64,000 nucleotides of DNA from Pseudomonas sp. B33.4 (GCF_034555375.1 NZ_CP140706.1:425001-489000); one strand, 5' to 3'; counted from the stretch's first letter, positions 8,271 to 18,939 are shown. Made by a program: numbers and translations. The notes: a model not told the origin generated them from the sequence alone.

Positions 8271-10490
8271 TCAGTACAAATCGACGGGATCGACATCCAG
8301 CGACCAACGCACCGCGCGCCCGCTCGGCATCTGCTCCAGCACCAGCAACCAGCTCGCCAACAACCGGTGCAGGGGCGCCCGCGCCGTCGCCTGCAACAAC
8401 AACTGTGCGCGATATCGGCCTGCGCGGCGTTCCATCGGTGCCGGCACTGGTCCAAGCAATTCAATCCCGCTCAGATTCTGCTCGGCCAGCAAGCGCTCAG
8501 CCTCGCTGCACGCCTCATCGAGAAAACCTTCTGCCTGCCCCGGCTTGTGCGCTTCGGCACGCAACAGCGCTAGATGCGCAAACGGCGGCAGTCCGGCGGC
8601 CCGGCGCTCGCTCAAGGCCTGCTCGGCAAAGGCGAAATAGCCTTGTTCGGTGAGTTGCACCAATAAAGGATGGTCGGCGAGGTGCGTCTGAATGATCACC
8701 TTGCCTGGTTCTTCTGCTCGCCCGGCACGCCCGGCCACCTGCACGATCAACTGCGCCATGCGCTCGCTGGCGCGGAAGTCGCCGGAGAACAAGCCGCCGT
8801 CAGCATCGAGGATCGACACCAGTGTCACTCGCGGAAAGTGATGCCCCTTGGCCAACATTTGCGTGCCGACCAGAATGCACGGCTGGCCCTTCTGGATCGT
8901 CGCGAACAACTGATTCATCGCGTCTTTGCGTGACGTGCTGTCGCGGTCGACCCGTAGCACCGGGTAATCGGGGAACAGAATCGCCAGTCGCTCTTCGGCG
9001 CGTTCGGTGCCGGCGCCCACGGGGCGCAAATCAACCTTGTTGCACTTCGGGCATTGGCGCGGCGTGCGTTCGACGTAACCGCAATGGTGGCAGCGCAATT
9101 CGCCGTAACGCTGGTGCACGGTCATTCGCGCATCGCAACGTGAACACTCGGACATCCAGCCGCAGTCGTGGCAGAGCAACGTCGGTGCGAAACCGCGACG
9201 GTTGAGGAACACCAGCACCTGTTGCCCATTCGCCAGCGTCTGGCCGATGGCTTGCTGCATCGGCCCGGAAATACCGCTGTCCAGCGGACGGCTTTTCACA
9301 TCCAGACGCAGGAAGCGCGGCTGCTTGGCGCCACCGGCGCGCTCGTTCAGACGCAAGAGCCCGTAACGACCGGTGTAGGCGTTGTGCAGACTTTCCAGCG
9401 ATGGCGTCGCGGAACCTAGCACGATCGGGATATTTTCCTGGCGCGCACGCACCAGCGCCAGATCGCGCGCGTGATAACGCAAACCTTCCTGCTGTTTATA
9501 AGAGCCGTCGTGCTCTTCATCGATGATGATCAGTCCGGGGTTTTTCATCGGCGTGAACAGCGCCGAGCGGGTGCCAATAATGATGTCGGCCTCACCATCG
9601 CGGGCAGCGAGCCACGCGTCCAGGCGCTCGCGGTCATTGACCGCCGAATGCAGCAGGGCGATGCGCGCGTTGAAGCGCTGCTCGAAACGCGCCAGGGTCT
9701 GCGGGCCGAGGTTGATCTCCGGGATCAGCACCAGCGCCTGTTTGCCGGCTTCGAGGGTTTCGCGGATCAGTTGCAAATAGACTTCGGTCTTGCCACTGCC
9801 GGTGACGCCGGCCAGCAGGAACGCGTGATAGCTGTCGAAACCGGCGCGAATTGCTTCGTAGGCGGCGCGCTGTTCGGTGTTCAGCGGCAATTCCGGTTGC
9901 GCCAGCCAGTGCTCATGGCGCGCGCCGGGTGCGTGGCGGCGGATTTCCACTTGCACCAGATTTTTCGCCAGCAGCAGATCAAGGCTGTCTTTGCTCAGCA
10001 TCAATTTGCTCAGCAACTGATGGGCGACGCCGTGCGGGTGCTGGGCCAGGGTCGCGAGTGCTTCGCGCTGGCGCGGGGCGCGGGCAATGCGCGGGTCATC
10101 AAGGCTGGCGCCGGGAGTGATCGACCAGAAACGTTCCTGTCGAGCTTCAGCCAGTTCGCCCTGCCGCAACAGCACCGGCAACGCCCAGCTCAGGGTGTCG
10201 CCGAGGCTATGCTGATAATACTGCGACGTCCACAGGCACAGCCTGAACAGCGCGGGTGGCAGCGGCGCTGCGGCATCAAGCAGGGCCAGCGCCGGTTTGA
10301 GTTTCTCCACCGGCACTTCGCTGGTGTCGGTGACCTCGACCAGAATGCCGATCATCTCGCGCCGACCGAACGGCACCCGCAGGCGCATGCCCGGCTGCAA
10401 TTGCTCGCGCAGCACGCCGGCCGGCGCCCGATAGTCGAACAGGCGGCGCAGGGGCGAAGGCAGGGCGAGGCGCAGAATGGCGTCGGGCAC
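8271..10490 (-). CDS. priA: Primosomal replication restart helicase PriA
   Basis: This 739-residue 3'-5' DNA helicase reloads the replisome at stalled forks. An N-terminal DNA-binding domain is followed by Walker A GVTGSGKT, a DEEH box (IIDEEHDGSYKQ) and a cysteine-rich zinc module (CHDCGWMSECSRC, CHHCGY, CPKC). The helicase core and a C-terminal domain ending LDVDPVDLY complete it. The start is GTG at 10490. It diverges from rpmE. The length is usual. Confidence 0.97.
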   Translation of the reverse strand: MPDAILRLALPSPLRRLFDYRAPAGVLREQLQPGMRLRVPFGRREMIGILVEVTDTSEVPVEKLKPALALLDAAAPLPPALFRLCLWTSQYYQHSLGDTLSWALPVLLRQGELAEARQERFWSITPGASLDDPRIARAPRQREALATLAQHPHGVAHQLLSKLMLSKDSLDLLLAKNLVQVEIRRHAPGARHEHWLAQPELPLNTEQRAAYEAIRAGFDSYHAFLLAGVTGSGKTEVYLQLIRETLEAGKQALVLIPEINLGPQTLARFEQRFNARIALLHSAVNDRERLDAWLAARDGEADIIIGTRSALFTPMKNPGLIIIDEEHDGSYKQQEGLRYHARDLALVRARQENIPIVLGSATPSLESLHNAYTGRYGLLRLNERAGGAKQPRFLRLDVKSRPLDSGISGPMQQAIGQTLANGQQVLVFLNRRGFAPTLLCHDCGWMSECSRCDARMTVHQRYGELRCHHCGYVERTPRQCPKCNKVDLRPVGAGTERAEERLAILFPDYPVLRVDRDSTSRKDAMNQLFATIQKGQPCILVGTQMLAKGHHFPRVTLVSILDADGGLFSGDFRASERMAQLIVQVAGRAGRAEEPGKVIIQTHLADHPLLVQLTEQGYFAFAEQALSERRAAGLPPFAHLALLRAEAHKPGQAEGFLDEACSEAERLLAEQNLSGIELLGPVPAPMERRAGRYRAQLLLQATARAPLHRLLASWLLVLEQMPSGRAVRWSLDVDPVDLY

Positions 10491-10581
10491 GCGGGGGGAT
10501 CTCTATAAACAGGCGGTAGGGCTAGGCACATAATCGCGCAATGGGCCGGGAGCCTAGCAGACGGTCGGTCTCGGTGACAGC

Positions 10582-10609
10582 TTGCGTGTTTGAAAAGGTC
10601 TGGTAGAAT
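10582..10609 (+). promoter_or_regulatory. Sigma-70 type promoter for rpmE
   Basis: A -35 hexamer TTGCGT (10582-10587) and a -10 hexamer TAGAAT (10604-10609) are separated by 16 bases. They lie about 70 nt before the rpmE ATG in the divergent priA-rpmE spacer. Confidence 0.55.
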
Positions 10610-10678
10610 CCGCGGCCTAATTACGTGCGGTATTCAACAATAGTGTTGGGTGGCGGCACGCTAGCTGAGGAAGACACC

Positions 10679-10906
10679 ATGAAAGCTGATATTCACCCGA
10701 ATTACCCAGTCATCGCTGTTACCTGCAGCTGTGGCAACAAGTTCGAAACTCGTTCGACTTTCGGCAAAGCTCTGCCAATCGACGTTTGCAACGAATGCCA
10801 CCCGTTCTACACCGGTAAGCAGAAGACTCTGGACACTGGCGGCCGCGTTCAGCGCTTCGCAGACCGTTTCGGTGCTTTCGGCAAGAAACCTGCTGCTGCA
10901 GAGTAA
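10679..10906 (+). CDS. rpmE: 50S ribosomal protein L31
   Basis: This 75-residue ribosomal protein starts [10 protein letters not shown] at 10679, with a GAGGAAG ribosome site just upstream. An in-frame opening from 10625 adds 18 non-conserved residues. It is the zinc-binding, cysteine-containing L31 form: CSCGNKF and CNECHPF supply four metal ligands. In bacteria with two L31 paralogues this form is used when zinc is sufficient. Confidence 0.97.
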   Translation: MKADIHPNYPVIAVTCSCGNKFETRSTFGKALPIDVCNECHPFYTGKQKTLDTGGRVQRFADRFGAFGKKPAAAE

Positions 10907-10908
10907 GG

Positions 10909-11721
10909 TTGAAGGGCCCGGTGGGCTTTTCCTCGTTGCTGAAAAAGGCGTCCCTCGCGGGCGCCTTTTTTGTGTCTGCGATTTGGCTTTCCGGCGCTCA
11001 GGCCTTTTGCCCGGCGCCTTCGGGACTGACCAGCGTCGTCGTGCAGCGTGTGGTCGATGGCGATACGCTGCGCCTGAGCGATGGTCGCAGCGTACGGATG
11101 ATCGGCCTCAACACACCTGAACTGGGCAAGCAGGGCCGCAGCGACGAACCGTTTGCTGTAGCGGCACGCAAACGCCTGCAAGCGCTGGTCGATGCCAGTG
11201 GCGGTCGGGTCGGATTGCAGCCCGGCAAGCAAGCCAAAGACCATTACGGGCGTACGCTCGCGCATATTTACAGCGCCAGCGGCGCCAATCTCGAAGCGCA
11301 AATGCTCGCCGATGGCCTGGGTTTCCAGGTCGCCGTTGCGCCGAATGTCGATCTTGTTGCCTGCCAGCAAGCCGCCGAACGCAGTGCGCGAAAGGCCGGG
11401 CTGGGCCTCTGGCGGCAGTCGCCTGTACTGAAAGCGGAGCAGATCCAGCGCTCGGGTTTCGCCGTGATCAGTGGGCGTGTGAGCAAGGTTCAGCGCAATC
11501 GTGGCGGAATCTGGATCGAGTTGCAGGATGCGTTTGTATTGCGCGTTGCACCCAATCTGGTCGGACAATTCGACAATGCCCGTTTGCAGGCGCTCAAAGG
11601 CAAGCAGATCGAGGCTCGCGGCTGGATCGTTGATCGTTCCCGGCGTGGTGGATTGCAATCCGGTCAGTCGCGCTGGCTACTTCCGTTGACGGATCCTTCG
11701 ATGTTGCAAACACCGCGCTGA
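10909..11721 (+). CDS. Secreted staphylococcal-nuclease-like (TNase) protein
   Basis: This 270-residue thermonuclease-family protein has a Sec signal peptide (KK, then a hydrophobic core, cleavage probably after GAQA before FC). The SNase fold is at about residues 40-145. The catalytic set of staphylococcal nuclease is recognisable: VVDGDT (calcium-binding Asp), SVRMIGLNTPE (Arg35 and Glu43 equivalents) and YGRTLAHIY (Arg87 equivalent), so it is probably active on nucleic acids in the periplasm or outside. About 120 C-terminal residues lie outside the nuclease domain. The start is a TTG only 2 bp after the rpmE stop. The first 60 bases also encode the rpmE terminator hairpin. The exact start is uncertain, but the signal peptide requires most of this opening. 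Confidence 0.8.
   Translation: MKGPVGFSSLLKKASLAGAFFVSAIWLSGAQAFCPAPSGLTSVVVQRVVDGDTLRLSDGRSVRMIGLNTPELGKQGRSDEPFAVAARKRLQALVDASGGRVGLQPGKQAKDHYGRTLAHIYSASGANLEAQMLADGLGFQVAVAPNVDLVACQQAAERSARKAGLGLWRQSPVLKAEQIQRSGFAVISGRVSKVQRNRGGIWIELQDAFVLRVAPNLVGQFDNARLQALKGKQIEARGWIVDRSRRGGLQSGQSRWLLPLTDPSMLQTPR
10942..10971 (+). terminator. Rho-independent terminator of rpmE inside the nuclease signal-peptide codons
   Basis: AAAAAGGCG-T-CCC and GGGCGCCTTTTTT form a stem with one bulge around TCGC, ending in six T. It lies 35-65 bases after the rpmE stop but inside the downstream reading frame, where it encodes the KKASLAGAFF part of the signal peptide. Confidence 0.75.
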
Positions 11722-11904
11722 AGAAAAATTGTAGACATTTTTTCTTTCGATTGTGAACAGTCAAGCCCTTGTGCGCCGTGGCTCTTGGCCCAAAGTCGTA
11801 GGGCAGGGCGCTTGACAGGGGTGACCGCTCAGTCTTGTGGGGACTTTGCGAGGCGCGTATCCTCGCTGACCAGTCTGTCCAACAGTAAAAAGCGGAATGC
11901 CAAA
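11722..11904. other. 183-bp spacer before malic enzyme
   Basis: No gene is visible. A TTGACA occurs at 11812-11817 but has no matching -10 at normal spacing, so I do not call a promoter. The region must hold the maeB promoter. Confidence 0.4.
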
Positions 11905-13173
11905 ATGTCTGATCTGAAAACTGCCGCTCTCGAATATCATGCCAATCCTCGTCCAGGGAAGCTGAGTGTCGAGCTCACCAAGGCCACTGCTACCGCTCGC
12001 GACTTGTCGCTGGCGTACAGCCCCGGCGTAGCTGAACCAGTGCGTGAGATCGCCCGCGATCCTGAACTGGCCTACAAATACACCGGCAAGGGCAACCTGG
12101 TTGCAGTCATTTCCGATGGCACCGCGATTCTCGGCCTGGGCAACCTCGGCCCATTGGCTTCCAAGCCAGTGATGGAAGGTAAAGGCGTACTGTTCAAGCG
12201 CTTCGCCGGCATCGACGTTTTCGACATCGAAGTCGACTCCGAAAGCCCGCAAGCCTTCATCGACACCGTAAAACGCATCTCCATCACCTTCGGTGGCATC
12301 AACCTGGAAGACATCAAGGCGCCAGAGTGCTTTGAGATCGAACGTGCTCTGATCGAGCAGTGCGACATTCCGGTATTCCACGATGACCAGCACGGTACTG
12401 CGATCGTAACTGCTGCGGGCATGATCAACGCCCTGGAAATCGCTGGCAAAACCCTGCCAGAAGCCAAGATTGTTTGCCTGGGCGCCGGCGCTGCGGCCAT
12501 CTCCTGCATGAAACTGCTGGTGAGCATGGGCGCACGCATCGAAAACATCTTCATGGTTGACCGTACCGGCGTGATCCACTCCGGCCGTGACGACCTGAAC
12601 CAGTACAAAGCGGTATTCGCTCACGCCACCGAGAAGCGCAGCCTGGCTGATGCTCTGGCAGGCGCTGATGTGTTCGTCGGTCTGTCCGGCCCGAACCTGC
12701 TGAGCGCTGAAGGCCTGCTGTCGATGGCGGCCAACCCGATCGTGTTCGCCTGCTCGAACCCGGATCCGGAAATCTCCCCGGAACTGGCGCACGCCACCCG
12801 TAGCGACGTGATCATGGCCACCGGCCGTTCGGATTACCCGAACCAGGTCAACAACGTACTGGGCTTCCCGTTCATCTTCCGTGGTGCCCTGGACGTTCGC
12901 GCCAAGCGCATCAACGAAGAAATGAAAGTGGCTGCCGCCAACGCCCTGCGTGAACTGGCCAAGCTGCCTGTTCCTCAGGACGTGTGCGACGCCTACGGTG
13001 GCGCTCCGCTGGAATTCGGCCGTGAATACATCATTCCGAAGCCAATGGACAAGCGTCTGATCACCCTGATCTCCGACGCTGTGGCCAAAGCGGCAATCGA
13101 GACCGGCGTGGCAACCCTGCCGTATCCGAAGAACTACCCGCTGAAAAGCGTGGATGACGTGTTCAACGGCTAA
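11905..13173 (+). CDS. maeB: NAD(P)-dependent malic enzyme (short form)
   Basis: This enzyme decarboxylates malate to pyruvate with NAD(P) reduction, giving NADPH and anaplerotic flux. Translation from 11905 gives 422 residues starting [12 protein letters not shown]. The in-frame extension from 11785 is not conserved. Motifs seen are [11 protein letters not shown], the acidic metal site [11 protein letters not shown], and a nucleotide-binding GAGAAAISC. It lacks the phosphotransacetylase-like C-terminal domain of long E. coli-type MaeB. It is monocistronic, with a terminator right after. Confidence 0.93.
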   Translation: MSDLKTAALEYHANPRPGKLSVELTKATATARDLSLAYSPGVAEPVREIARDPELAYKYTGKGNLVAVISDGTAILGLGNLGPLASKPVMEGKGVLFKRFAGIDVFDIEVDSESPQAFIDTVKRISITFGGINLEDIKAPECFEIERALIEQCDIPVFHDDQHGTAIVTAAGMINALEIAGKTLPEAKIVCLGAGAAAISCMKLLVSMGARIENIFMVDRTGVIHSGRDDLNQYKAVFAHATEKRSLADALAGADVFVGLSGPNLLSAEGLLSMAANPIVFACSNPDPEISPELAHATRSDVIMATGRSDYPNQVNNVLGFPFIFRGALDVRAKRINEEMKVAAANALRELAKLPVPQDVCDAYGGAPLEFGREYIIPKPMDKRLITLISDAVAKAAIETGVATLPYPKNYPLKSVDDVFNG

Positions 13174-13194
13174 GCCGTTGTAGCGCTTCAAACA

Positions 13195-13227
13195 AAAGCC
13201 CCGGCTCGTGAGAGTCGGGGTTTTTTT
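13195..13227 (+). terminator. Terminator of malic enzyme gene
   Basis: AAAAGCCCCGGCTC and GAGTCGGGG (one G-T pair) form a 9-bp stem with a 4-base loop, followed by seven T. It begins about 20 bases after the stop codon. Confidence 0.9.
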
Positions 13228-13242
13228 GTGAGTCAAAAGCAA

Positions 13243-13419
13243 CCCTCACCCTAACCCTCTCCCGGAGGGAGAGGGGACTGATTGGGGATGTTCGGGAGTT
13301 ACGCCGACCTGAACGTATTGTTTTGAATCCATAATCGACACAGCTCTCTCAGGTCGATGTAAAGCGCAAGACAACTCGGTCAGTCCCCTCTCCCTCTGGG
13401 AGAGGGCTAGGGTGAGGGG
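13243..13419. mobile_element. MITE-like inverted-repeat element, copy 1
   Basis: The element begins CCCTCACCCTAACCCTCTCCC and ends with its inverse GGGAGAGGGCTAGGGTGAGGGG. There is an inner unit GAGGGGACTGA / TCAGTCCCCTC, and a core of about 100 bp without coding capacity. A second copy starts at 63852 with the same ends and a related core (CGACCTGAA). No transposase is present, so it would be non-autonomous. It sits between two terminators. Confidence 0.7.
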
Positions 13420-13436
13420 CTCTTGATCTTCAGCCA

Positions 13437-13474
13437 TAAAAAAGCCCCGCACTTCTCACGAAGGCGGGGCTTTT
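13437..13474 (-). terminator. Bidirectional-looking terminator of mrcA
   Basis: AAAAAAGCCCCGC and GCGGGGCTTTT form a strong stem around an 11-base loop, 14 bp beyond the mrcA stop on the minus strand. On that strand it ends in a run of T. The four T on the plus side could also stop read-through from the left. Confidence 0.88.
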
Positions 13475-13487
13475 CAGTGACGCTGGA

Positions 13488-15935
13488 TCAGAACAAATCG
13501 ATCGGCGCCTGCTCATCCGCCGGCAACGGGCTGCCCGGCGCAGTGCCGTTGCCCAGTTCATTCACCGACGGTGGCGTGTCTTCAGACTTGAACAGTTCGA
13601 AGTACGCGCCCGGTGTGCTTGGTGTCGCCGCACGACCACTGACCGGATCCACGCGTAGGCTCAGCAAACCTTCCGGCTCAGGCTGAACATGCGGCGGCTT
13701 GTCCTTCAGCGCGGCCGACATGTAATTCATCCAGATCGGCAGCGCCACGGTGCCACCGAACTCGCGACGACCGAGGCTTTCCGGCTGGTCGAAGCCGGTC
13801 CACACCGTGGTCACGTAATCGGCGTTGTAACCGGAGAACCACGCGTCTTTCGATTCGTTGGTGGTACCGGTTTTACCGGCGATATCGCTACGACCCATGG
13901 CCAGCGCGCGACGGCCGGTGCCGAGCTTGATCACGTCCTGCAACATGCTGTTGAGGATGTAGGTGGTACGACCGTCGACAATGCGCTCGGCCACGGCTGG
14001 CGCTTGCGGTACGGCAGCGTTGCCCGGCGCTTCACCCGGAACCGGCGCGGCATTGACCGTGAACGATTGAGTCTCCGACGCTGCAATGCCGTCCGTCGCC
14101 GAACCACCTTGAGGCACGGTTGGCGGGTTGGCGACGAACAGCGTGTCGCCATTGCGGCTTTCGATCTTGTCGATGATGTACGGGGTGATCTTGTAGCCGC
14201 CGTTGGCGAACGTGCTCCAGCCGGTGGCGATCTCCATTGGCGTCAGCGTTGCGGTACCCAGTGCGAGCGACAGGTTTGGCGGCAGATCCTGCTTGTTGAA
14301 GCCGAAGCGAGTGATGTAGTCGATGGTCTTGCCTACGCCCATTGCTTGCAACAAGCGGATCGATACGAGGTTACGCGACTTGTACAGCGCCTCACGCAGA
14401 CGGATCGGGCCGAGGAAGGTGTTGGTGTCGTTCTTCGGGCGCCAGACCTTGTCCAGGTACTCGTCGACAAACACGATCGGCGCGTCATTGACCAGCGTGG
14501 CAGCGGTGTAGCCGCTATCCAGCGCAGCGCTGTAGACGAACGGCTTGAAGCTCGAGCCCGGCTGACGCTTGGCCTGCATTGCGCGGTTGTAGTTACTCTG
14601 TTCGAAGGCGAAACCGCCGACCAGCGAGCGAATCGCGCCGTTCTGCGGATCCAGCGACACCAGCGCACCTTGTGCCTGCGGGATCTGGCTGAACTTAAGC
14701 GAATTGTCTTTCTGACGCTGCACGCGAACCAGATCGCCGACCTGCGCGACATCCGACGGCTGACGCGGAGTGGCGCCCATGCTGTTGGTGTTAAGGAACG
14801 GTCGGGCCCATTTCATGGTGTCCCAGGCAACGTGTTCTTCACCAGTGCGCGTCAGCACTTGCAAGCCGTTCTTGTCGACCTGGGTAACGATGGCTGGCTC
14901 CAGGCTGCTGATCGTGCGCTGTTTGGTCAGTTCGCTGGCCCAGGCCTCGCGGGTTTTGCCCGGCAGGCGCGACTCGGGGCCACGGTAGCCGTGACGCTGG
15001 TCGTAGGTCATCAGGCCTTCGTGCAGCGCGGTGTTGGCCATTTCCTGCAGGTTGCTCGGCACCGTGGTGGTGACGCGGAAACCTTCCGTGTAGGCATCGC
15101 TGCCATAGCGGCCGACCATTTCGGCGCGGGCCATCTCGGCGATGTACGGTGCATTCACTTCCGGGGTCGGCACGTGATAGCTGGCGTTCAGCGGCTCGTT
15201 GATCGCGGCGGTGTAGTCCGCTTCGGTGATCTTGCCGAGCTTGTACATGCGCCCGAGGATCCAGTCGCGACGCTCTTTGCTGCGCGCCGGGTTGGCCAGC
15301 GGGTTGAAGCGCGACGGCGCTTTCGGCAGGCCGGCGATCATCGCCATCTGCGCCAGGCTGACATCGCGGATCGACTTGCCGTAATACACCTGCGCCGCCG
15401 CTTCGATGCCGTAGGCGCGGTTGCCCAGATAGATCTTGTTCACGTACAGCTCAAGGATTTCGTCCTTGGTCAGCTGCCGCTCGATCTGCAGGGCCAGAAG
15501 AATTTCGGTGGTTTTGCGCGAGAAGCTGCGTTCGCTGGTCAGGAAGAAGTTCTTCGCCACCTGCATGGTGATGGTGCTGCCGCCGGACTGAATGTGTCCG
15601 CTTTTGACCAGTTGGGTCGCGGCGCGCATCAGGCTGCTCGGATCGACGCCGTAGTGGTTGGCGAAATTGTCGTCTTCAGCACTTAGTAACGCATTAATGA
15701 AATTGGGGGGAATGTCGGCGAAACGGATCGGTGTACGGCGCATTTCGCCAAATTCTGCGATCAACTTGTTGTCGCTGGAGTAGACCCGCAGCGGAATCTG
15801 CAACTGAATGCTTCGCAGAGCCTCCACAGACGGCAAACCCGGACTAAGGTAAAGAAACGCGCCGCTGAGACCTAAAAGCAGTCCGCAGAAAACGGCGACG
15901 ATGGACCAACCGAAAAATTTCAGCAGACGAATCAA
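13488..15935 (-). CDS. mrcA: Penicillin-binding protein 1A (bifunctional)
   Basis: This inner-membrane glycan polymerase and cross-linker has a short cytoplasmic N-terminus and one membrane segment (about residues 5-28). A GT51 transglycosylase domain follows (AEDDNFANHYGVD, GGSTITMQVAKN), then an OB-like insert. The transpeptidase domain carries the Ser nucleophile in QPGSSFKPF, SRN (SxN) and KTGTT. The TTG at 15935 gives MIRLLKFFGW and 815 residues and aligns with known PBP1a starts. An upstream GTG at 15992 adds 19 residues and cannot be excluded. It is divergent from pilMNOPQ, an arrangement conserved in Pseudomonas. Confidence 0.95.
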   Translation of the reverse strand: MIRLLKFFGWSIVAVFCGLLLGLSGAFLYLSPGLPSVEALRSIQLQIPLRVYSSDNKLIAEFGEMRRTPIRFADIPPNFINALLSAEDDNFANHYGVDPSSLMRAATQLVKSGHIQSGGSTITMQVAKNFFLTSERSFSRKTTEILLALQIERQLTKDEILELYVNKIYLGNRAYGIEAAAQVYYGKSIRDVSLAQMAMIAGLPKAPSRFNPLANPARSKERRDWILGRMYKLGKITEADYTAAINEPLNASYHVPTPEVNAPYIAEMARAEMVGRYGSDAYTEGFRVTTTVPSNLQEMANTALHEGLMTYDQRHGYRGPESRLPGKTREAWASELTKQRTISSLEPAIVTQVDKNGLQVLTRTGEEHVAWDTMKWARPFLNTNSMGATPRQPSDVAQVGDLVRVQRQKDNSLKFSQIPQAQGALVSLDPQNGAIRSLVGGFAFEQSNYNRAMQAKRQPGSSFKPFVYSAALDSGYTAATLVNDAPIVFVDEYLDKVWRPKNDTNTFLGPIRLREALYKSRNLVSIRLLQAMGVGKTIDYITRFGFNKQDLPPNLSLALGTATLTPMEIATGWSTFANGGYKITPYIIDKIESRNGDTLFVANPPTVPQGGSATDGIAASETQSFTVNAAPVPGEAPGNAAVPQAPAVAERIVDGRTTYILNSMLQDVIKLGTGRRALAMGRSDIAGKTGTTNESKDAWFSGYNADYVTTVWTGFDQPESLGRREFGGTVALPIWMNYMSAALKDKPPHVQPEPEGLLSLRVDPVSGRAATPSTPGAYFELFKSEDTPPSVNELGNGTAPGSPLPADEQAPIDLF

Positions 15936-16037
15936 GGCGTTTGGACATCCAGGGCAAAGAATGAATTTGGCGACGGGGTTCCGGTTACACACAGAACCGT
16001 CCGCGCTTGCAGTAAAAAGCGGAAAAAAACGCTGGGC

Positions 16038-16043
16038 ATTATA
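16038..16043 (-). promoter_or_regulatory. Candidate -10 box (TATAAT) for mrcA
   Basis: A perfect TATAAT on the minus strand lies about 100 bases before the mrcA start, in the divergent mrcA-pilM spacer. The -35 region is weak (ATGACG at a long spacing), so this is only a candidate. Confidence 0.4.
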
Positions 16044-16124
16044 AGCACTTTTCTGCTGGGGGCGTCATTTGCGCTTCTGTCAAGACGGGGTGAAGGAACG
16101 CAATGCGTATTACAGAGTCCGTAA

Positions 16125-17215
<1,091 letters not shown>

Positions 17216-17216
<1 letters not shown>

Positions 17217-17782
17217 TGGCGCGGATCAACCTCCTGCCCTGGCGTGAAGAGCGCCGCGAAGAACGGCGCAAACGCTTCCTGCTGGCCTTGATCGGTGTCG
17301 TCGTCGGCTCGGTCGGTGCGGTGTTGATTGCCGATCAGGTCATCAGCACCGCCATTGCACGACAAGTGGCGCGCAATGATTACATCGGCAAGCAGATTGC
17401 CGTGGTCGACGAACGGATCAAACAGATCAGCGATCTCAAGGCGCGTCGCCAGCAGCTGGTCGAACGCATGCGCATCATCCAGGATCTGCAAGGCAACCGG
17501 CAGATCAGCGGACGAATCTTCGATCAATTGGCACGCACGCTACCTGACGGGGCGTATTTCACCGATGTGAAGATGGCCGGCAAAACCCTGTCGATCAGCG
17601 GTGCCGCTGAATCGAACAACCGGATTTCCGAGTTGATGCGCAATCTGGACGCCTCCGACTGGTTCGACGCGCCGGGCCTCAACGAGGTGAAGGCGACGAC
17701 CGAGGGCCAGGTGGATCAGGCCAATACCTTTGAGCTGACGGTACGGCAAACCCAGCCCCGAACCGTGGAGGACGAGCAATGA
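17216..17782 (+). CDS. pilN: Type IV pilus assembly protein PilN
   Basis: This 188-residue inner-membrane protein starts with the conserved PilM-binding motif MARINLLPWRE. A basic stretch and one transmembrane helix (about residues 22-42) follow, then a periplasmic coiled coil and a ferredoxin-like domain that pairs with PilO. The start codon shares one base with the pilM stop (TGATG). It is part of the alignment complex between the motor and the PilQ secretin. Confidence 0.96.
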
Positions 17783-18402
17783 AGCCGTCCGAATGGCTGG
17801 AAAGCTTGCGCGACATCGATTTCAACGACCTCGATACCAGCAACATCGGCTCGTGGCCGGGGGCAGTGAAAGCCATCGCCGGGGCGCTGTTGATGGTGCT
17901 GGTGTTGGCGCTTGGCTATAACTTTTTCATCAGTGATCTGGAAAACCAGCTGGATGCCAAGCGCGAAGAGGAGGCTACGCTCAAGGAACAATTTGCCAGC
18001 AAGGCGCGCCTGTCAGCCAATCTTGAGCTGTACACCCAGCAAATGAAGGAGATGGAAAATACCTTCGGCGTATTGCTGCGGCAATTGCCCAGTGACACCG
18101 AAGTGCCGGGCTTGCTGGAAGACATCACTCGCACGGGGCTGGGCAGCGGCCTGGAGTTTGAAGAGATCAAACTGCTGCCGGAAGTCACCCAGCAGTTTTA
18201 CATCGAGTTGCCGATTCAGATTACTGTCACCGGTGCTTACCACGACCTCGCCACGTTCGTCAGTGGCGTGGCCGGGCTACCGCGCATCGTTACCCTGCAT
18301 GATTTCGAACTCGCACCGGCCAATAAAGACGGCGGGCCGAAGCTGCGCATGAGCATCCTTGCCAAGACCTACCGCTATAACGACAAGGGGCTGCAGAAAT
18401 GA
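17779..18402 (+). CDS. pilO: Type IV pilus assembly protein PilO
   Basis: This 207-residue bitopic protein has one transmembrane helix at about residues 30-50 (AIAGALLMVLVLALGYNFF), a coiled coil and a C-terminal ferredoxin-like fold. It dimerises with PilN and binds the lipoprotein PilP. It overlaps pilN and pilP by 4 bases each (ATGA), a sign of translational coupling and equal stoichiometry. Confidence 0.96.
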   Translation: MKPSEWLESLRDIDFNDLDTSNIGSWPGAVKAIAGALLMVLVLALGYNFFISDLENQLDAKREEEATLKEQFASKARLSANLELYTQQMKEMENTFGVLLRQLPSDTEVPGLLEDITRTGLGSGLEFEEIKLLPEVTQQFYIELPIQITVTGAYHDLATFVSGVAGLPRIVTLHDFELAPANKDGGPKLRMSILAKTYRYNDKGLQK

Positions 18403-18926
18403 GCCCGGTTCGTTACATCGCGTTGGCGATGACGCTGCTCGCGTTGAACGGTTGTGGTGGCAGTGATGACTTCAGCGATCTCGACGCTTACATGAACGAA
18501 GTGCGCCTGCGCCCGGCGGGCAGGATTGAACCAACCCCGACATTCCGGTCTTACCCCACATTCACGTACAGCGCTGCCAATCTGCGCAGTCCGTTCTCGC
18601 GCCAGGTGCGCGTCGATCTGGCCGGGCAGAAACATGGCTCGCGCAACGTCAAACCGGACCCCAACCGGGTCAAGCAATACCTCGAAGGTTTCAACATCGA
18701 GCAGTTCGAGATGGTCGGCACGATCTCCAATGTTTCCGGCTCCTTTGCGCTGTTGCGCGGGGCGGGCGGGGTGCATCGGCTGAAAGTCGGCGATTACCTG
18801 GGGCGCAATGACGGTCGCATCGTCGCCATCAGCGCCACCCAGGTCGATGTCGTCGAAATCGTCCCCGACGGCGAAGGCGCCTGGCTGGAGCGTCCGCGCA
18901 CCATTCCTTTGAAAGAGCACTCATAG
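18399..18926 (+). CDS. pilP: Type IV pilus lipoprotein PilP
   Basis: This 175-residue inner-membrane lipoprotein has the lipobox LNGC with the acylated cysteine at residue 19. A flexible segment follows and a C-terminal beta domain (about 90-170) binds the N0 domain of PilQ. It links PilNO to the secretin. It overlaps pilO by 4 bases. Confidence 0.95.
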   Translation: MSPVRYIALAMTLLALNGCGGSDDFSDLDAYMNEVRLRPAGRIEPTPTFRSYPTFTYSAANLRSPFSRQVRVDLAGQKHGSRNVKPDPNRVKQYLEGFNIEQFEMVGTISNVSGSFALLRGAGGVHRLKVGDYLGRNDGRIVAISATQVDVVEIVPDGEGAWLERPRTIPLKEHS

Positions 18927-18939
18927 TGGAAGTCGAACA

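Noticed and set aside
13689..15686. 665-codon plus-strand frame opposite mrcA
   Set aside because: Antisense shadow; the mrcA product on the other strand has all PBP1a motifs.
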